From Prevotella sp. tf2-5 (GTDB lineage Bacteria > Bacteroidota > Bacteroidia > Bacteroidales > Bacteroidaceae): DNA of 64,000 bases. The position numbers were made by a program, and so were the translations under genes. Shown piece by piece: positions 61,401 to 64,000 of this stretch (position 1 is the stretch's first letter; every line of letters starts with the position of its first letter). Where the stretch lies: positions 245,778 to 309,777 of the forward strand of contig NZ_FOWK01000004.1 of assembly GCF_900115435.1 (NCBI RefSeq), written 5' to 3'. The notes under the pieces were generated by a model, which did no database searches, was not told the origin of the DNA, and worked only from the letters and a program-made list of their open reading frames with translations.

Positions 61401-62689
61401 TTATAGACGTACCACCCTACCCTTTGGTGCATCACCGCCTTCAGGTGATGGGCTGGCGGGAAGTCCCTTCCTTCTTTCGTCCATCCCTCTGGCACGTCGT
61501 ATTCCGGAAAGAGCTCCACTGGTGTACTCCATCGATAGCCGTCCGTGGAGGTTTGCAGCATGGTCTTACCTGGTGCCTCATGCTCATGACGGGGATCAGT
61601 CAGATAGTGCATATAGAACTTCCCGTTCCAATACGCCATCATTGGTTGGTGGTTGTAGGTCCAAGGTTTAGCCCCTCGCATCGTCTGGATGGTATGAACA
61701 CCGACAACAGGTTTCAGTCCACCGTCATGCCGTTCCGGACGGGCGATGGTACTACCGCTATAGTGTACCACGTCACGGTTATATTTGATGAGTCCCTCCA
61801 CTAGTTGCTCGTCGGCAAGAAACACCGTGCCATGCTTATGTCCTACGGGAAAGCTGACACTACCCGTCTGGTTCTGGAAGGTCTTGAAGTCCTTGGTGCG
61901 ATGGGCACCATATATCTTATAGCGATAACTGTCATAGTAGATATACCACCAGTCGCCCACCTTTGCCGTCGACGGTCCTTCGGTAAACTGTTCCGTAAAA
62001 GGTTCCGAGGCAGCACTCCACGGACCGTATGGCGACTTGCCGAAAGCGACTTTGATATTACGCATCGGACGGGAGTTATCCTTCACCACCATCACATAGT
62101 CATTCGCTCCCCGCTTCACCAAAGTCGCGTCGATAGCACTGAAACCGGGGTCATAGAAGAGCTGTGCCTTCGAGAACGACTTGAAGTCCTTCGTCGTCAT
62201 GTAATACAGGCGGTGGTTGTTCTTATGATCCTCCTGATAGTCGGGGAACTTTCCCGGCACACACGATGCCCATACAATCAGGAACTGTTTCTTCACATCG
62301 TCATAAAACAGTTCTGGAGCCCACGTGTTCACCGTCGACTCCTCCATCCCTGTATCGATAAACCGCTGAGGAGTCCAGTGTATCAAATCCTTTGATGACG
62401 CATAGCCGAAGCCACGGTCACCACGCCATGAACTGGTCCATACCAGATGGAACGTACCGTCAGGACCTTTCACGACAGAGGGGTCACGCATTACCTTCTG
62501 CGTTCCCACTTCCGGATGCAGGAACACCCCTTGGATGGAGTCCCATCTCACACCATCATAGCTGTATATGAAACGCAAGCCCTCGGTGGCGGGCTCATGG
62601 AACGATGTGGACACATAGATATCCTTCGCCTCCATAGAAAGCGACAGACACCATGCCCAGACAAATAATAACAGTTTTCGTACGTACAT
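58472..62689 (-). CDS. Three-enzyme polypeptide: GH43-like, GH143-like and GH142-like
   Basis: A 1405-residue secreted protein starting MYVRKLLLFVWAWCLSLSME; the start at 62689 was chosen because a longer start at 62731 would lie in the -7 box. Residues about 20-300 are a GH43-like five-bladed propeller (MRDPSVVKGPDGTFHLVW, NTWAPELFY, FTEGPSTAKVGDWWYIYY). About 310-700 are a sialidase-like propeller as in GH143 (HQPMMAYWNGKFYMHYLTDP). A beta-sandwich (720-930) leads to an (alpha/alpha)6 domain of GH142 type (EMFYYRWWTLRKH, YARPTINSYMFGNAK, FGKCEWDGAVWPFATSQ). BT1020 joins GH143 and GH142 and cleaves side chain D (beta-L-arabinofuranose on DHA); the GH43-like part is an addition. First gene of the minus operon with a perfect promoter. 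Repeat insertions lie near residues 433 and 706-728. Confidence 0.72.
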   Translation of the reverse strand: MYVRKLLLFVWAWCLSLSMEAKDIYVSTSFHEPATEGLRFIYSYDGVRWDSIQGVFLHPEVGTQKVMRDPSVVKGPDGTFHLVWTSSWRGDRGFGYASSKDLIHWTPQRFIDTGMEESTVNTWAPELFYDDVKKQFLIVWASCVPGKFPDYQEDHKNNHRLYYMTTKDFKSFSKAQLFYDPGFSAIDATLVKRGANDYVMVVKDNSRPMRNIKVAFGKSPYGPWSAASEPFTEQFTEGPSTAKVGDWWYIYYDSYRYKIYGAHRTKDFKTFQNQTGSVSFPVGHKHGTVFLADEQLVEGLIKYNRDVVHYSGSTIARPERHDGGLKPVVGVHTIQTMRGAKPWTYNHQPMMAYWNGKFYMHYLTDPRHEHEAPGKTMLQTSTDGYRWSTPVELFPEYDVPEGWTKEGRDFPPAHHLKAVMHQRVGWYVYKGESSKLKVGSERLLAVGNYGICLTIKDDPNDGNGIGRVVREIKKDGTFGPIYFVYYNHGFSEKNTDFPYYKKSKDKGFVAAVDAMLADPMQRMQWVEEADRNDPLIPLNKPYKAFSGYTLPDGRKVALWKHAVTSLSADGGHTWRQVDINGKSGCDRAPGFVNSNAKIWGQRLTDGTYATVYNPSEYRWPLAISLSKEGLEYTTLSLIHGEVTPLRHGGQYKSYGPQYVRGIQEGNGIPKDSDLWVTYSNNKEDMWVSRIPVPVRLNATTHAKPFGNLTRGQSPCEGRLTEGQSPCEVSDLTDWNLYIPQLCPVTLKDGWLSLYDSDPYDYAKVERVIPNTKELEVEFDLKTAQNTHGELDIEFMDDGGNVCSRIVVDSTGVIRVKGGARYATLLKHYEAGTTYHIKAVLSSSLHRAVYYLNGKKACERQFDTPVESISRIVFRTGMPFDKPDYNTPADQDFDMPRADELDPAVGYHIANVTSRPVDDSVTAVLDYDDYAHYADYFNTMEDENIVTTIPNAQSSAWMRENIPLFDCPQENFREMFYYRWWTLRKHIKRTPVGYGMTEFLVQRSYADRYNLIACAIGHHIMESRWLRDTTYLHQILRTWYYGNDGQPMTKMNKFSSWNPAAVLEMWKVQGDTTFMLGLKPRLEEEYARWERTNRLANGLYWQGDVQDGMEESISGGRKKQYARPTINSYMFGNAKALSFMNSLTGETAKVKTYQQKADTLRNLIETKLWNEQQQFFETHRGDSSANVREAIGYIPWYFNLPAAGSKYDVAWQQLLDEKGFSAPYGLTTAERRHPLFRSHGFGKCEWDGAVWPFATSQTLTALANYIENGNPTYTNTFFRQMELYVESQHHRGRPYIGEYLDETNGAWLMGDRERSRYYNHSTFNDLMITGICGLRPQQDGSIVVNPLVPQDKWDYFCLDGIRYRGHILTILWDKDGQRYHQGTGLTLMVDGKVVAHRKDIGLLKYE
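60508..60569. repeat. Duplicated hairpin repeat inside the GH43-GH143-GH142 gene
   Basis: CCTCACAAGGGGACTGTCCC recurs at 60508 and 60541 (33-bp period), each followed by a TGTGAG or TTGTGAGG arm, so each unit folds into a hairpin (CCTCACAAGGGGA/TCCCCTTGTGAGG). It encodes RGQSPCEGRLTEGQSPCEVS between the GH143-like and sandwich domains. Confidence 0.85.
61371..61401. repeat. Low-complexity repeat inside the GH143-like domain
   Basis: CTTCCAACTTTCAACTTTGA then ACTTTCACC is a simple-repeat sequence of intergenic style, encoding GESSKLKVGSERL in frame. Confidence 0.65.
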
Positions 62690-62728
62690 AGTTTTTGAGT
62701 AGTTATCTATTTTGGCAGATATCACTTG

Positions 62729-62759
62729 CAAAGATAATCAAAAAATCATAACTGGCAAA
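62729..62759 (-). promoter_or_regulatory. Perfect consensus promoter of the six-gene RG-II operon
   Basis: Minus strand TTTG at 62756-62759, exactly 19 bases, TATCTTTG at 62729-62736. The transcript start should be near 62720, giving a leader of about 30 bases before the ATG at 62689. The 16-kb operon 46771-62689 follows. Confidence 0.9.
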
Positions 62760-62829
62760 CAAAACAAGTAGAAAAAGAAATGGCAACCCTTTTCAGAGTT
62801 GCCACTTCTTATTATTGTAGAGGGATTAA

Positions 62830-64000
62830 TTACTTAACAACGATCTTCTTACCGTTCTTAATAACGACACCCTTATAGCCCTTGAAGACACGCTGTCCGC
62901 TCAGGTTGTAAACTGGCTTGCCATCGCTGAAGATGTCACCAGATACACCGTCTACATAGATACTGTTGATGCCAGTACCACCAGTGGTGATGGTCATCTT
63001 CAGATCCTTAGTAACACTGATCTTATAAGTACCAGGAGTCTTCAGAAGTACATTACCATCATTGACAAGAACAAGCTGTACCTCTGCATCCACAACAGCC
63101 TCAGTATTACCTTCACCAGGAGCATAGCGGTGCTTACCATTGAAGTCAGACCAGCTGGTAAACTCTGCATCACCGAAGGTCAGGTAAGTATCCTCTGTAG
63201 TAACAGTTGCTTCATACTCGAATGCCTGAGTAGTCTCGTTGAATGTTAACTCAGTAGTGCCTCCCCATTCCTTAGGAGTGCCAGTACCCATGATATAGAG
63301 CTTATCTACAGTAACAGGTGTTGGAGGAGTAACCTCACCAGTAATGGTAACAGTTGACTTATCCTTGGCAACGCTAATCTTATAAGTACCAGCAGCCAGC
63401 AAGATAGCACCATTAACCTTCTTCAAATCAACAGTCTCGTTGAGTTTTGCATCCTGATCGCCCTCACCAATAGCGTAGCGATGATTTGCATTAAAGTCAT
63501 CCCAGCTTTCAGATGTAGCTACGTCAGAGAATGCAAATGCAGCAGCAGTTGCTGGAGCATATTCATACTCATAAGCCTGAGTCTCTGCATTGAACGTCAT
63601 CTCCGTCATAGATGTAAGACTCCAGTCATTCATGTCACCAATGATGTAGAACTTAGCAGGCTCTTCTTCGATCCAGCGTGGGTCACCTGTCTGGGCTGTA
63701 TACTGAGCGCAGTCACCGAGGGTGAAGTCACCGTTGGCGGCGTCTGCGAAGACTGGAGCGGTAGCAATGTCAACACCCTCCGTCTTATTGTAAGAAGTAG
63801 CGTCCTCTGCAGTACCGTTCAATATCCAAGTATTGTTATTTACTACAGCAGACTTCAGATTGTCGGTGTTCTTGCCCGCCAAGATACGGCGCAAGATACC
63901 AGAACCCTCCGTCGCACAGTCTACCCAGATATTGTTCTCAATATCAACATCCATCAGAGAAGCCTTCTGGGCAATGCGACCGCCATTGTGCCACTGACCG
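62830..64000 (-). CDS. Surface glycan-associated protein, C-terminal part (DUF5123-like, two SusE/F-like repeats)
   Basis: The frame is open from the right edge (GQWHNGGRIAQKASL before MDVD) to the stop at 62830, so the N-terminus lies outside the window. The first 75 or so visible residues (NNTWILNGTAEDATSY, FADAANGDFTLGDCAQY) resemble DUF5123/pectate-lyase-like proteins. Two related domains follow, KFYIIGDMNDWSLTSMTEMT and KLYIMGTGTPKEWGGTTELT, of SusE/SusF starch-binding-type fold. The end, VYNLSGQRVFKGYKGVVIKN, is the C-terminal signature common in Prevotella secreted proteins. Outer-surface carbohydrate binding is likely; it may belong to the same locus, but has its own transcript position 140 bases from the operon start. 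Confidence 0.75.
   Translation of the reverse strand, partial: GQWHNGGRIAQKASLMDVDIENNIWVDCATEGSGILRRILAGKNTDNLKSAVVNNNTWILNGTAEDATSYNKTEGVDIATAPVFADAANGDFTLGDCAQYTAQTGDPRWIEEEPAKFYIIGDMNDWSLTSMTEMTFNAETQAYEYEYAPATAAAFAFSDVATSESWDDFNANHRYAIGEGDQDAKLNETVDLKKVNGAILLAAGTYKISVAKDKSTVTITGEVTPPTPVTVDKLYIMGTGTPKEWGGTTELTFNETTQAFEYEATVTTEDTYLTFGDAEFTSWSDFNGKHRYAPGEGNTEAVVDAEVQLVLVNDGNVLLKTPGTYKISVTKDLKMTITTGGTGINSIYVDGVSGDIFSDGKPVYNLSGQRVFKGYKGVVIKNGKKIVVK

Noticed and set aside
62690..62731. Longer start for the GH43-GH143-GH142 gene
   Set aside because: It would place the start codon inside the -7 box and put extra residues before a good signal peptide.

Overview
The window looks like a chromosome segment of a gut or rumen Prevotellaceae-type Bacteroidales. 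Several genes are preceded by the Bacteroidetes promoter (TTTG, 19-20 bases, TAnnTTTG), starts lack Shine-Dalgarno sites and sit in A-rich leaders, and secreted glycosidases, HU-like and smalltalk genes and a SusE/F-like surface protein are typical of the group. No rRNA or tRNA gene was seen. Family names come from recognising protein sequences by eye; no database search was run.

Layout. 1-5.4 kb: an accessory island on the minus strand with a type I methylase (cut by the edge), a DUF2971 gene and two AAA/DUF4143 ATPases, each of the latter with direct repeats at its promoter. 5.4-7.1 kb: repeat-rich DNA, an HU-like gene and a smalltalk gene. 7.1-38 kb and 46.8-62.7 kb: two blocks of a large glycan-degradation locus. 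38-46.7 kb: a visibly more AT-rich insert with an exonuclease, a RhuM/PLD-like gene and its remnant, a structured RNA, a three-gene defence-like operon (TPR-metallopeptidase, MazG-like, DUF2075 helicase with LexA-like peptidase), a small conserved gene, a 1-kb nested inverted-repeat element and a lipoprotein gene. 62.8 kb to the end: a surface protein that runs off the window.

The enzyme set points to rhamnogalacturonan II (RG-II): GH137-GH2, GH106, two GH78 fusions, GH141-like, GH31, GH140 (apiosidase), GH95, a CE19-like pectin esterase, a sialate-O-acetylesterase-type esterase and a GH43+GH143+GH142 protein. GH137 and GH140-GH143 were defined on the Bacteroides thetaiotaomicron RG-II system. 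The enzymes mostly carry signal peptides, while GH31, a DapA-type aldolase and the methyltransferases do not. Two SSS symporters probably import released sugars. SusC/SusD, pectate lyases and regulators are not in the window.

The most unusual part is at 28.1-32.5 kb: a cobalamin-dependent methyl-transfer cassette at the end of a glycosidase operon. One polypeptide joins a UroD-type methyltransferase, a MetH-type homocysteine methyltransferase and a corrinoid-binding domain; beside it lie a free-standing MetH-reactivation-type protein and a second UroD/MtaA-type methyltransferase. As RG-II carries 2-O-methyl-xylose and 2-O-methyl-fucose, I infer that this cassette demethylates O-methyl sugars and passes the methyl group to homocysteine. 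This is a hypothesis from gene content, not a demonstrated function.

A second theme is repeat invasion: hairpin-forming or low-complexity repeats of intergenic type lie inside many of the glycosidase genes, always in frame, and two related inverted-repeat elements lie at 5.7-6.0 and 45.2-46.2 kb.
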